Origin: Plantactinospora endophytica
GTDB taxonomy: Bacteria > Actinomycetota > Actinomycetes > Mycobacteriales > Micromonosporaceae
Assembly (NCBI RefSeq): GCF_016862915.1
Contig: NZ_BONW01000029.1
Coordinates: 19,906 to 83,905 of the forward strand
Reading direction: 5' to 3'
DNA length: 64,000 nt
Shown: positions 35,569-43,802 of the stretch, one piece after another
How the letters are laid out: each line of letters opens with the position of its first letter
Position numbering within the stretch: position 1 is the stretch's first letter
Translations under genes and position numbers: made by a program
The notes under the pieces: generated by a model
Told to the model about the DNA's origin: nothing
What the model saw: only the letters and a program-made list of their open reading frames with translations
Database searches by the model: none

Positions 35569-35803
35569 CTGTCCTCCTCCAGTTCGGTCCCGGCCGCCCT
35601 GCGGGGGATGGGACGGCCGGCTGGCCGCAACCTACGGAGTTCCGCTGGACGGCGACTGGAGCCCAACTGGACGGGCCGACCGGCCCGCCGGGGCGGCGCG
35701 AATTTTCCACGCCGGATCACCCCGAAATCCACCTGACCAGCACAGTTGATCAGGTAGTCTGACCCCGGTTCCGCCTGGTGGCGCCCCCTCCGCGCCGGTG
35801 TGA

Positions 35804-35918
35804 CCGCCGCCGAATCACCTTCGGGTGAACCGGGGACCCAGGTAGGTGGGGTGAGTCCGCAACCGCGGTAGGGACTTGTTCCGTCCCGAACCCGTCAGCT
35901 AACTCGGTAGGCGGGCGA
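35804..35918 (+). ncRNA. Cyclic di-AMP riboswitch (ydaO/yuaA leader)
   Basis: The leader of the coiled-coil wall protein shows the conserved words of the actinobacterial ydaO motif in order: CCGCCGAATCACC, GGGTGAACCGGGGACCC, GGGGTGAGTCCG, then TCCCGAACCCGTCAGCTAAC and CGGTAGGCGGG, where the last pairs with the first as P1. It ends about 13 bp before the ATG at 35932. The class binds c-di-AMP and in actinobacteria typically switches off wall-hydrolase or resuscitation-factor genes, which matches the gene here. Boundaries are approximate. Confidence 0.92.
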
Positions 35919-35931
35919 CGGAGGGACATGC

Positions 35932-36960
35932 ATGACGGGATCCACACGTCGGCGGTTGCCGCTGGCCCTGGCCCTGCTCGCCACGTTCGGCGCGCTCACC
36001 GGGGCGGCGCTCCGGCCCGGCGTGGCGGAGGCGAACAGCCCCGCCGTCCTCGGCGACGAGGGCGACACGCCGCTCCTGCGTGACGTGCTCGAATCGACCG
36101 GTCGCGGTTACCTACAGGCCAGGAACGCGCTGGCCAACGCCCAGGCCCGGCAGGCGAGGATCGCCGCCGAACTGCGTCGGGTGGAGGGCCGGATCGCGGA
36201 GTTGCGACCCCGGGTGGAGCAGGTGGCCCGCGCGGCGTACCGGACCGGCAGGATCGGCCCGGTGCTGGTACTCCTGCACAGCGGTTCGGCCGACGAACTC
36301 CTGGAACGGGCCCGTGGGCTGGAGGCGGTGGCGCTGCGGGACAACGACGCGCTGCGCGACCTCGGCCAGGCCCGGCAGCGGGCGGCGCGGGCGAAGCAGG
36401 CGCTGGACGCCGAGGTCGCCGAGGAACGCCGGCAACTCGCCATCATGCTGCGGCAGAAGCAGGCCGCCGAGCGGGCGCTGGCCCGGGTCGGCGGCGCCTC
36501 CACCGGCGGTTTCGTCGTCGCCAGCTCACCGGTGGCCCGACCCGCGCCGCGCGCGGCCGACGGCTCCTGGCCACCGCAGTCGTGCAGCCAACCCGACCCG
36601 ACCACCACGGGCTGCGTCACCCCGCGCACCCTGCACGCGTACGGCGAGGCCCGGAGGGCCGGCTTCACCCGGTTCACCGGGTGCTACCGCTCCGGCGGCC
36701 CGTACGAGCACCCAAAGGGGCGGGCCTGCGACTTCTCCGCCGAGGCGGGTGGCTTCCACGGTGCCGCCGAGGGGGCCGACCGGACCTACGGCAACAACTT
36801 GGCCGCGTACTTCGTCCGCAACGCCGACCGGCTCGGTGTGCTGTACGTGATCTGGTACCGGCAGATCTGGTTGCCGACCACCGGCTGGAAGTCGTACGGC
36901 GGAGCACACGGCGACCCGTCCAGTGACCACACCAACCACGTACACCTGTCGCTGATCTAG
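35932..36960 (+). CDS. Secreted coiled-coil cell-wall protein
   Basis: A 342-residue exported protein controlled by the c-di-AMP riboswitch. Residues 1-34 are a signal peptide. Residues about 55-185 are a long coiled coil (LANAQARQARIAAELRRVEG, RIAELRPRVEQVARAAYRTG, QALDAEVAEERRQLAIMLRQ), as in NlpC/P60 hydrolases and EnvC-like proteins. The C-terminal domain (about 205-342: GCVTPRTLHAYGEARRAG, RACDFSAEAGGFHGAAEGAD, SSDHTNHVHLSLI) has His and Asp residues like metal peptidases of the M15-type or ARB_07466 C-terminal fold. It probably binds or cuts peptidoglycan. No NlpC/P60 Cys-His core is present. ATG 35932 has GGAGGG 6 nt upstream. Confidence 0.88.
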   Translation: MTGSTRRRLPLALALLATFGALTGAALRPGVAEANSPAVLGDEGDTPLLRDVLESTGRGYLQARNALANAQARQARIAAELRRVEGRIAELRPRVEQVARAAYRTGRIGPVLVLLHSGSADELLERARGLEAVALRDNDALRDLGQARQRAARAKQALDAEVAEERRQLAIMLRQKQAAERALARVGGASTGGFVVASSPVARPAPRAADGSWPPQSCSQPDPTTTGCVTPRTLHAYGEARRAGFTRFTGCYRSGGPYEHPKGRACDFSAEAGGFHGAAEGADRTYGNNLAAYFVRNADRLGVLYVIWYRQIWLPTTGWKSYGGAHGDPSSDHTNHVHLSLI

Positions 36961-37006
36961 CCGCGACACCTCGGGCGGCGGTCACCGCGCCGAGGCGTTG
37001 CGGCGG

Positions 37007-39382
37007 TCAGCTCGGTTCGCTCTCCGGGGTACGCCGCACCGGCGCCCGCCCGGCCGGCTGGGCCGGCTGTGGTCCGGCGCGGTGTGCCGGCGGGATCGGC
37101 CGGGTCACCGCGTCCAGGCAGGTCACCCGGAGCGTCTCGCCGTGGTGCAGCAACTCCAGCGCGTCGTCCGGCTCGCCGTCGCGCAGCGAGTACGTCGCCT
37201 CGTGCGGCCGGACGTCCACCCGCAGGTGCACGCCCCGGTAGCGGAGCGAGAACTCCAGCCGGTCGATCCGGCTCGGCAGCCGGGGTGCGAAAGCGAGCGT
37301 CGGGGTGTGGTCGCGCAGCCCGCCGAACCCGGCCACCAGGGCGATCCAGGCGCCGGCCAGCGAGGCGACGTGCACGCCGTCCCGGGTGTTCTGGTTGAGG
37401 TCGTGCAGGTCCATCAGGGCCGCCTCGCCCAGATAGTCGTGCGCGAGTTCGAGGTGCCCGGTCTCGGCCGCCAGCACCGCCTGGGTGCAGGCCGACAGCG
37501 ACGAGTCGCGCACCGTACGCCGCTCGTAGTAGGCGAAGTTCGCCGCCTTCTCCTCGTCGGTGAACGCGTCGCCCCGCCAGTGCATCGCGAGTACCAGGTC
37601 GGCCTGCTTGATCACCTGTTTGCGGTACAGGTCGAAGTAGGGGTAGTTGAGCAGCAGCGGGTACTGCTCCGGTGGGGTGCCGGCGAAGTCCCACTCCTGA
37701 TAGCGGGTGAAGCCCTCCACCTGCGGGTGTACGCCCAGCTCCGGGTCGTACGGGATGTGCATGTCGTGCGCGGCGTCCCGCCACGCGGCCATCTCCTCGT
37801 CGTCGACGCCGAGTTTCCACGCCTCCTCGCCGTGCCGGGTCGCGGCGTCGGCGGCGGCCAGCAGGTTCCGCTGGGCCATCAGGTTGGTGTAGACGTTGTC
37901 GTTCTTCACCGCCGTGTACTCGTCCGGCCCGGTCACCCCGTCCAGGTGGAACCGGCCGTGCCGGTCGTGGTGCCCGAGCGAGCGCCACAGCCGGGCGGTC
38001 TCCACCAGCAGTTCCAGCCCGACCTCGCGTTCGAACTGCTCGTCCTCGGTCGCCTGCACGTACCGGCGTACCGCGTCGGCGATGTCGGCCGCGATGTGGA
38101 ACCCGGCCGTGCCGGCCGGCCAGTACGCCGAGGTCTCCTGGCCCCGGATGGTCCGCCACGGGAAGGCGGCGCCGTGCAGCCCGAGCGTCCGGGCCCGCTC
38201 CTGGGCCAGGTGCAGGGTGGAGTGCCGCCAGCGCAGCGCCGAGGCGACCGCCGACGGCAGGGTGTAGGTAAGCACCGGCAGCACGAAGGTCTCGGTGTCC
38301 CAGAAGGCGTGCCCGTCGTAGCCCGGCCCGGTCAGCCCCTTCGCGGCGATCGGCCGCAGCTCGGCCCGGGCGCCGGCCTGGAGCACGTGGAAGAGTCCGA
38401 ACCGGACCGCCTGCTGCACCTCCGGGTCGCCCTCGACCCGCACGTCGGAGTCGTCCCAGAAGGTGTCGAGATAGCGCCGCTGCTCGGTGCAGAGACCGTC
38501 CCAGCCGGAGAACTTCGCGCCGGCCAGCGCCGCCGCCACCTGGTCGCGCAGTGCCGGGCGGGACCGCCGGCTCGACCAGCCGTACGCGACGAACTTCACC
38601 ACCCGGAGCTGCTCACCCGGCTTGATCACGGAGGTGACAGTGGTCCTGGCCCAGTCCTCGTACGCCTCGGTGCCGACCAGCTTGCGCTCCGGCCCGTGCA
38701 CCTCGTGGCTCATCGAGACGGCCAGCCGCAGCCCGCTCGCCTTGGTCCGGTGGATCAGCAGCGCGCCGTCGCTGTGCACCAGGTGCTCCTCGGACTGCAA
38801 CGGCGACTCCAGCACCGCCGCCACCCGGGGGTCCCGGCTCTGCGCCGGCAGTTGCTCGTTGGCGACCAGTTCGGACTGGACGATCAGCCGCATCGGGCCG
38901 TCGACCGGCTCCACCCGGTATTCGATCGCGGCCACCGAGCGCTGGGTGAACGAGACCAGCCGGGTCGAGCAGATCCGCACCGTACGCCCGGCCGGGGAGC
39001 GCCACTCGACCGACCGTTGCAGGGTGCCGCCGCGCAGGTCGAGCACGCGTTCGTGGCTGAGCAGTTCGCCGTACCGGACGTCGAACGGCTCGTCGTCGAC
39101 GAGCAGCCGGATCGGCTTGCCGTTGGTGACGTTGACGATCGTCTGGCCGGACTCGGGAAAGCCGTACCCGGCCTCCGCGTAGGGCAGCGGACGCAGCTCG
39201 TAGAAGGAGTTCAGGTACGTCCCGGGCAGGCCGTGCGGCTCGCCCTCGTCCAGGTTGCCGCGCAGCCCGATGTGCCCGTTGGAGAGTGCGAAGACCGATT
39301 CGGCCTGGGCGAGTACGTCCAGGTCGAGCCGGGTCTCCCGGACGTGCCACGGCTCGACGGGATAGGCCCGTTCCCGGATCAT
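37007..39382 (-). CDS. Glycoside hydrolase family 65 (disaccharide phosphorylase)
   Basis: A 791-residue GH65 enzyme. It has an N-terminal beta-sandwich (AQAESVFALSNGHIGLRGNL, LPGTYLNSFYELRPLPYAEA) and an (alpha/alpha)6 barrel with WDTETFVLPVLTYTLPSAVA and AAFPWRTIRGQE. The acid catalyst is Glu in GVTGPDEYTAVKNDNVYTN, followed by the phosphate-site region KQADLVLAMHW. A short C-terminal beta domain follows. Such enzymes split maltose, trehalose, kojibiose or nigerose with phosphate to beta-glucose 1-phosphate. The next gene encodes the mutase that uses this product. ATG 39382 follows GGAGG. The exact disaccharide cannot be read from sequence. Confidence 0.94.
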   Translation of the reverse strand: MIRERAYPVEPWHVRETRLDLDVLAQAESVFALSNGHIGLRGNLDEGEPHGLPGTYLNSFYELRPLPYAEAGYGFPESGQTIVNVTNGKPIRLLVDDEPFDVRYGELLSHERVLDLRGGTLQRSVEWRSPAGRTVRICSTRLVSFTQRSVAAIEYRVEPVDGPMRLIVQSELVANEQLPAQSRDPRVAAVLESPLQSEEHLVHSDGALLIHRTKASGLRLAVSMSHEVHGPERKLVGTEAYEDWARTTVTSVIKPGEQLRVVKFVAYGWSSRRSRPALRDQVAAALAGAKFSGWDGLCTEQRRYLDTFWDDSDVRVEGDPEVQQAVRFGLFHVLQAGARAELRPIAAKGLTGPGYDGHAFWDTETFVLPVLTYTLPSAVASALRWRHSTLHLAQERARTLGLHGAAFPWRTIRGQETSAYWPAGTAGFHIAADIADAVRRYVQATEDEQFEREVGLELLVETARLWRSLGHHDRHGRFHLDGVTGPDEYTAVKNDNVYTNLMAQRNLLAAADAATRHGEEAWKLGVDDEEMAAWRDAAHDMHIPYDPELGVHPQVEGFTRYQEWDFAGTPPEQYPLLLNYPYFDLYRKQVIKQADLVLAMHWRGDAFTDEEKAANFAYYERRTVRDSSLSACTQAVLAAETGHLELAHDYLGEAALMDLHDLNQNTRDGVHVASLAGAWIALVAGFGGLRDHTPTLAFAPRLPSRIDRLEFSLRYRGVHLRVDVRPHEATYSLRDGEPDDALELLHHGETLRVTCLDAVTRPIPPAHRAGPQPAQPAGRAPVRRTPESEPS

Positions 39383-39398
39383 CGGCGCCTCCTCGCAG

Positions 39399-40235
39399 TC
39401 ACCGGACCACCCCCGGCCCGGCGTCCGCCGCTCCGGCACCACCCCGGCCGGCCTCCGCCGGTTCGCCGCCGCCGGCCTCGGCACCGCGCGGTTCCGCGTC
39501 GCCGAGCAGCTCGGACAGGTCGCGCACCACGATGTCGGCGCCGTGCTCACGTAACGCGTCGGCCTGGCCCACCCGGTCCACCCCGACCACGTAACCGAAG
39601 TTGCCGGCCCGGCCCGCCGCCACACCGGCCAGTGCGTCCTCGAAGACCACGGCCTGGTCGGGGCGGACCCCGAGCAGTTCGGCGCCGGCCAGGAAGGTGT
39701 CCGGGTGCGGCTTGCCGCGCAGTCCGCGTTGCCGGGCGACGACTCCGTCCACCCTGGCCTCGACCAGCGGTTCGAGCCCGGCGGAGGCGAGCACGTCGCC
39801 GGCGTTGGCGCTGGCCGAGACGACGGCTCGGCGCAGTCCGGCCGCCCGCGCCGCGTGCAGGTAGGTCACCGATCCCTGGTACGGCAGCACACCGTCGTCG
39901 TGGATCCGCTGGAGCAGGATGACGTTCTTCCGGTTGCCCACCCCGTTGACGGTGTCGGCGCTCGGCGGGTCGTCCGGTTCCCCCTCCGGCAGGGTGATCT
40001 GCCGGGAGGCGAGGAACGTGCGTACCCCGTCGGCCCGGGGACGGCCGTCGACGTACCGGTTGTAGTCGTCGCCCGGGTCGTACGGCCGGAACGGCTCACC
40101 GGTGCGCTCGGCGCGGCGCCGGAGGAAGTCGTCGAAGGTCTGCGCCCAGGCCGCGTTGTGTACGCGGGCGGTCTGGGTCAGCACGCCGTCGAGGTCGAAG
40201 AGACAGGCGGTCACGTGCGCGGGTAGGCCCAACAC
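39399..40235 (-). CDS. Beta-phosphoglucomutase family HAD phosphatase
   Basis: A 278-residue HAD protein. Motif I is [20 protein letters not shown], with the nucleophile Asp and acid/base Asp. The cap has [19 protein letters not shown], typical of beta-phosphoglucomutases. Motif II is AVVSASAN, Lys is in RGKPHPDTF, and motif IV is [16 protein letters not shown]. It should convert beta-glucose 1-phosphate to glucose 6-phosphate. It is the first gene of a two-gene unit, 16 bp before GH65, so the two steps of phosphorolytic disaccharide use are coupled. The C-terminal 35 residues are Gly/Ala/Glu-rich. GTG 40235 starts at the conserved [16 protein letters not shown] 40271 is the alternative. Confidence 0.92.
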   Translation of the reverse strand: MLGLPAHVTACLFDLDGVLTQTARVHNAAWAQTFDDFLRRRAERTGEPFRPYDPGDDYNRYVDGRPRADGVRTFLASRQITLPEGEPDDPPSADTVNGVGNRKNVILLQRIHDDGVLPYQGSVTYLHAARAAGLRRAVVSASANAGDVLASAGLEPLVEARVDGVVARQRGLRGKPHPDTFLAGAELLGVRPDQAVVFEDALAGVAAGRAGNFGYVVGVDRVGQADALREHGADIVVRDLSELLGDAEPRGAEAGGGEPAEAGRGGAGAADAGPGVVR

Positions 40236-40303
40236 GCCTATCAACTTAACCGGGGTGATCCCGACCGGCACGGTTTACGCCCCGGCCACGCCGATGCGTC
40301 GAA

Positions 40304-40339
40304 GGGCTTCCCCGGCGACCGTCGCCGCCGGGGAAGCCC
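40304..40339 (-). terminator. Terminator after the multicopper oxidase
   Basis: A perfect 14-bp stem GGGCTTCCCCGGCG / CGCCGGGGAAGCCC with an 8-nt loop. It starts 6 bp past the multicopper-oxidase stop, in the direction of its transcription. Confidence 0.88.
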
Positions 40340-40345
40340 CGCGGC

Positions 40346-41881
40346 TCACCGGTGCTCGGCGTGCCCGTGCCCGCTCGGTGGCCGGCCCGCCCGCTGGCCC
40401 GGCTCGACCACCACGAACTGCCCCATCATCCCCTGGTCCTCGTGTAGGAGCAGGTGGCAGTGGAACATGTACGGCATGTTCGGGTCGGCGTGGTCGGCGA
40501 ACCGGGCGATGATCCGGATCTCCTCGCCGCCGGTGACGAGGATGGTGTCCTTCCAGCCCCGAAGCTCCGGCGGCGGTTGGCGACCGTCCACCGAGAGCAC
40601 CTGGAACTGCACGTCGTGCACGTGGAAACTGTGCGGCGTGGCGTCCTGCTTCTCGATCTCCCAGATTTCGGTGGCGCCCCGGGTGACCGCGAAGTCGATC
40701 CGGTCCAGGTCCATCTTCCGACCGTTGATCTCGCGTCCGTTGAGCCGGAACCGCCGGGTCTCGGTGGCCGTGGCCGGGTCGAGCCGCTCGACCGGTGTCA
40801 GCCGGTCCGGCACCTCCGGTGACGGCGCGAGCCGGTTGCCGGCCCGCAGTTCGAGGACGTCGAAGGTGTCGTCGCCGCCGGTGAACCGGCCGCCGAGGAA
40901 TTCGAGACCCTGGTTCGGCGGATAGCTACGCAGCACCGCCCGCTCGGCCGGCCGCACCGTCACCACGATCTCGGCGCGCTCGCCCGGCGAGAGCCGGATC
41001 CGCCCGGTCCGGTGCGGGCGTTCCAGCAGCCCGCCGTCGGTGCCGACGAGGGCGAAGGTGCGGTCGTCGGCGAACCCGAAGTCGTACGTCCGGGCGTTCG
41101 AGCCGTTGAGCAGCCGCAGCCGGACCCGTTCGGTGCTGACGTCGAGATACGGTCCGACGGTCCCGTTGACCAGCAGCGTGTCGCCGAGGATGCCGGTACC
41201 GCCGATTCCGCCCTGGTCCGTGTCGAGCCGCCCGTCCGACTCGAACTTGCGGTCCTGCACGATCACCGGGATGTCGTCGACGCCGTACCGGCGGGGCAGC
41301 GGCAGTCCGGCCGACGGCTCGTCGTCCAGCAGGAACATTCCGGCCATGCCCCGGTAGACGTGCTCGGCGGTCCGGCCGTGCGGGTGCGGGTGGTACCAGA
41401 GCGTGGCAGCGGGCTGGTCGACGGTCCAGTGCGGCGACCAGGTCGCGCCGGGCCGGACCATCTGGTGCGGGCCGCCGTCCATCGCCGCCGGCAGGTGCAT
41501 GCCGTGCCAGTGCACGCTGGTCGGCTCGCCGATCCCGTTGACCACGTTGACCACCACCTGCTCACCGCGGTTGGCCCGCAGCGTCGGGCCGAGGTAGTCG
41601 CCGTTGAAGCCCCAGGTGTCGGTCGGCCCGCCCTGGCCGAAGTCACGCCGGCCGGGCTGGGCCCGCAGGTCGAAGACGCGGCGGCCACGGTCGTCGATCC
41701 GCGACTGCGCCAGCGGCGGTACGGCGAGCCGGTTGACGAAGTCCACCTTCCCGCTGGTGTCCACGGCGTTGCTGGTCCAGACCCAGGTGCCCACCGCCGT
41801 GCCGACCCCGCAGAGCAGCAGCAGCACCGAGCAGACTCCGAGCAGCACCGCGAGCCACCGTCGTGATCCCCCGCCGGCCAT
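40346..41881 (-). CDS. Multicopper oxidase (CueO-like), membrane-anchored
   Basis: A 511-residue copper oxidase. An N-terminal transmembrane anchor (LAVLLGVCSVLLLLCGVG) is followed by three cupredoxin domains. All copper motifs are present: HWHGMHLP, WYHPHPHG, HSFHVHDVQF and MFHCHLLLHEDQGMM, giving type 1 and the trinuclear centre. It should oxidise Cu(I), other metals or phenolics outside the cell. The C-terminus is His-containing (SGHGHAEHR). ATG 41881 is chosen because GGAGGT lies 6 nt before it; the upstream ATG 41896 is part of that ribosome site. A large palindrome covers its promoter. No CopY, CsoR or copper ATPase gene is nearby. Confidence 0.93.
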   Translation of the reverse strand: MAGGGSRRWLAVLLGVCSVLLLLCGVGTAVGTWVWTSNAVDTSGKVDFVNRLAVPPLAQSRIDDRGRRVFDLRAQPGRRDFGQGGPTDTWGFNGDYLGPTLRANRGEQVVVNVVNGIGEPTSVHWHGMHLPAAMDGGPHQMVRPGATWSPHWTVDQPAATLWYHPHPHGRTAEHVYRGMAGMFLLDDEPSAGLPLPRRYGVDDIPVIVQDRKFESDGRLDTDQGGIGGTGILGDTLLVNGTVGPYLDVSTERVRLRLLNGSNARTYDFGFADDRTFALVGTDGGLLERPHRTGRIRLSPGERAEIVVTVRPAERAVLRSYPPNQGLEFLGGRFTGGDDTFDVLELRAGNRLAPSPEVPDRLTPVERLDPATATETRRFRLNGREINGRKMDLDRIDFAVTRGATEIWEIEKQDATPHSFHVHDVQFQVLSVDGRQPPPELRGWKDTILVTGGEEIRIIARFADHADPNMPYMFHCHLLLHEDQGMMGQFVVVEPGQRAGRPPSGHGHAEHR

Positions 41882-41889
41882 TCCGACAC

Positions 41890-41935
41890 CTCCCATAAGT
41901 CAGGTCACTACATGTAGCCTGACTTCATATGGGAG
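41890..41935. promoter_or_regulatory. Nested palindromic operator of the multicopper oxidase
   Basis: A perfect core palindrome CTACATGTAG (41908-41917) is flanked by inverted AAGTCAGG (41897-41904) and CCTGACTT (41918-41925), then by TCCCAT / ATGGGA. TACATGTA-type cores resemble the TACA/TGTA sites of BlaI/MecI/CopY repressors, which include copper regulators. The outer arms also form ribosome-site-like GGGAG on both strands, as if two divergent genes once started here. Confidence 0.65.
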
Positions 41936-42066
41936 CCGCGTCCATGCCGGACGACGGAACTCAGGGGAGGTTCAGGGAGACCCGGACGCACCCTCCGGGG
42001 ACCGCCCACCGAGCCACCGCTGTTCGACCAGCCGGCGTACCCGTCGGCGAGGACGCTTCGGACCGG

Positions 42067-42115
42067 GTGGCCGGGTTACCTCGGCTTGCGGGTGTGGCCG
42101 GGTTACCTCGGCTTG
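42067..42115. repeat. 22-bp direct repeat (27-bp period) at a gene end
   Basis: The 22-bp word starting GTGGCCGGGTTACCTCGG occurs at 42067-42088 and 42094-42115. The second copy contains the TAA stop and last codons of the leftward thioesterase gene; the first lies just downstream of it. Confidence 0.9.
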
Positions 42116-42567
42116 AGCGTCCAGTGCACCGTCATCTCGGTGGTCGGCGCACCGTCCTCGGTGCCGATCTCGACCGACACCGGGAACTCCGGGCGGTCTC
42201 CGGCCTCGAACTCGGCCAGCACCTCGGCGGCCGGCCGACCCAGCCGGGCGGTCGCGCGTACCGCGCCCATCGCCAGCCGCCGGTAGCGGATCTCCGCCCC
42301 GGTGGCCAGCGGTACCGCACGCTCGAAGAGCTGCCCGAACGCGGCCAGCACCACCGCACCGGAGGCGGTCTCGCCGAGCGTGAACAGCGCTCCGGCGTGC
42401 GGGCCGCCGACGTGGTTGTGCGTCGGCGGCGAGTCGGGCAGCCGGACGACGGCCCGCATTCCGTCGGCGCCGTCCGGCGTCACCTCGACGAGTTCGAACC
42501 CGAGGGTCCGGGCGAACGGCACGGCCTGGAGCAGTCCAACGGCGATCTGCCGTACGTCGGGAGCCAT
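42103..42567 (-). CDS. PaaI/DUF4442-type hotdog-fold thioesterase
   Basis: A 154-residue hotdog protein of the YiiD/DUF4442 type. The hotdog helix region NHVGGPHAGALFTLGETASG is typical of PaaI-like thioesterases, with His/Asn near the usual active site. Strands follow (EIRYRRLAMGAVRATARLGR, TTEMTVHWTLKPR). Likely an acyl-CoA thioesterase of unknown substrate. ATG 42567 is the only sensible start. The 3' end is duplicated in the DNA. Confidence 0.87.
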   Translation of the reverse strand: MAPDVRQIAVGLLQAVPFARTLGFELVEVTPDGADGMRAVVRLPDSPPTHNHVGGPHAGALFTLGETASGAVVLAAFGQLFERAVPLATGAEIRYRRLAMGAVRATARLGRPAAEVLAEFEAGDRPEFPVSVEIGTEDGAPTTEMTVHWTLKPR

Positions 42568-42616
42568 GGCCGTACGCTACTTGCTGGTAACTTCCGTCGG
42601 CAAGGCCCGTACTACC

Positions 42617-43738
42617 TCAGAAGAGGTCGCCCAGGCTCCGCAGGATCTCGGCGTAGAAGTTGCCGTCGATGCTGCGGAAGAACGCGAACGGCTGGTGCGG
42701 GCTGCCGAAGAACGGCCGCAGCGTCCAGGCCAACTGGGTACCGACGAACCCGAACAGCAGGATCCAGATGTAGAGCAGCGTCATGCTGGCCGGGCGCTGA
42801 CCGCTCGACGGGGAGTGCGGCGCACCCGGGTGCCCGGTCGAGTACGGACCCACCGGGCGGTAGCCGGCGTACTGCGGCGCGAACTGCCCCGGCACCGGCT
42901 GAACCTGGGCCGGCACCATCTGCACCGGAGCCGGAGCCGCCGGTACGAGAGCCGGAGCCGCCTGCGCAGGTGCCGGAGCCGCCGCCTCGACCGGTGCCGG
43001 CGGGGTGACGGGGGTCGGGGCGGCCGGCGTCGGGCCGTCGCCGTTGACGGTGGTCGGCGGGGCGGTCGCCGCGACCGGGGTCTCGCCGTTCACCGCGCCG
43101 ACCGCGACCGGCACCGGCTGCGGCGTCGCCACCTGCGCGGGCGCCGCCCGGCCGTTGCCGTGGACCGGTACGGCCACCGCCGGCTGGCCGGCGACCGTCG
43201 CCAGGGCCGGCTGGCCGGCGGCGACCGGGGTCGGGGCGAGCAGTCCGTGCGCGTTGAGCACCTGCATGCCGCCGGTCAGGAAGCGCAGTCCGACCAGCGC
43301 CGACAGGGTCAGGATCGCCACGTTGAGCAGCTTGAAGAAGGCGTAGTCCGGCGCGGTGATCAGGAAGAACAGGCTGATCGGCGCGAACGCCACGGCCAGC
43401 ATCGAGGTGACCGTGATCGCGACCATCACCATCGAGATGGCCTGCCGTACCGACAGCCGCGCCCCGAAGACCAGGTTGAACAGGTAGAGCGTCGGCAGGC
43501 AGATGGCCAGCGTGACCAGGAACAGCAGCGGCAGCTTCACCGCCGAGGTCAGCGCCATCAGGAAGCTGTGGAAGGCACCGAGCACGGCGCCGTAACAGGC
43601 CAGCGCGATCGCCGAGCTGGCCAGCATGTGGCCGGTGAGCGAGTTGAGGTCGCGCTCCTCGACGATCTGCTGCCAGATGCTCTGCCGGTCGCGGAGAATC
43701 CGCTCGATCACGAGCAGGCCGGGTCTTTCCTGGGACAC
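42617..43738 (-). CDS. Polytopic membrane protein with Pro/Ala-rich insert
   Basis: A 373-residue membrane protein. Residues about 10-30 are amphipathic (LLVIERILRDRQSIWQQIVE). Five or so helices follow to about 190 (AVKLPLLFLVTLAICLPTLY, AFAPISLFFLITAPDYAFF). A Pro/Ala/Val-rich loop covers about 200-310, and one or two helices lie near the C-terminus (LLYIWILLFGFVGTQLAWTL). Similar proteins occur in cyanobacteria and other bacteria under misleading names; no function is known to me. GTG 43738 follows GGAGAG by 6 nt. It lies 64 bp downstream of the orphan ABC ATPase, which may be cotranscribed with it. Confidence 0.8.
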   Translation of the reverse strand: MSQERPGLLVIERILRDRQSIWQQIVEERDLNSLTGHMLASSAIALACYGAVLGAFHSFLMALTSAVKLPLLFLVTLAICLPTLYLFNLVFGARLSVRQAISMVMVAITVTSMLAVAFAPISLFFLITAPDYAFFKLLNVAILTLSALVGLRFLTGGMQVLNAHGLLAPTPVAAGQPALATVAGQPAVAVPVHGNGRAAPAQVATPQPVPVAVGAVNGETPVAATAPPTTVNGDGPTPAAPTPVTPPAPVEAAAPAPAQAAPALVPAAPAPVQMVPAQVQPVPGQFAPQYAGYRPVGPYSTGHPGAPHSPSSGQRPASMTLLYIWILLFGFVGTQLAWTLRPFFGSPHQPFAFFRSIDGNFYAEILRSLGDLF

Positions 43739-43802
43739 GAGCGACTCTCCTAACAGGACCACCACGGATGTGAATCGACTGACGCTAGAGGACGTGGGGC
43801 GC

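Noticed and set aside
36998..39922. 974-codon rightward frame opposite the GH65 gene
   Set aside because: The opposite strand encodes a complete GH65 enzyme; this frame mirrors it and has no recognisable motif.
41929..43008. Rightward frame beginning at the multicopper-oxidase operator, considered as a divergent regulator
   Set aside because: It has a mirrored ribosome-site-like GGGAG, but its sequence shows no helix-turn-helix and soon runs antisense to the thioesterase and membrane-protein genes.
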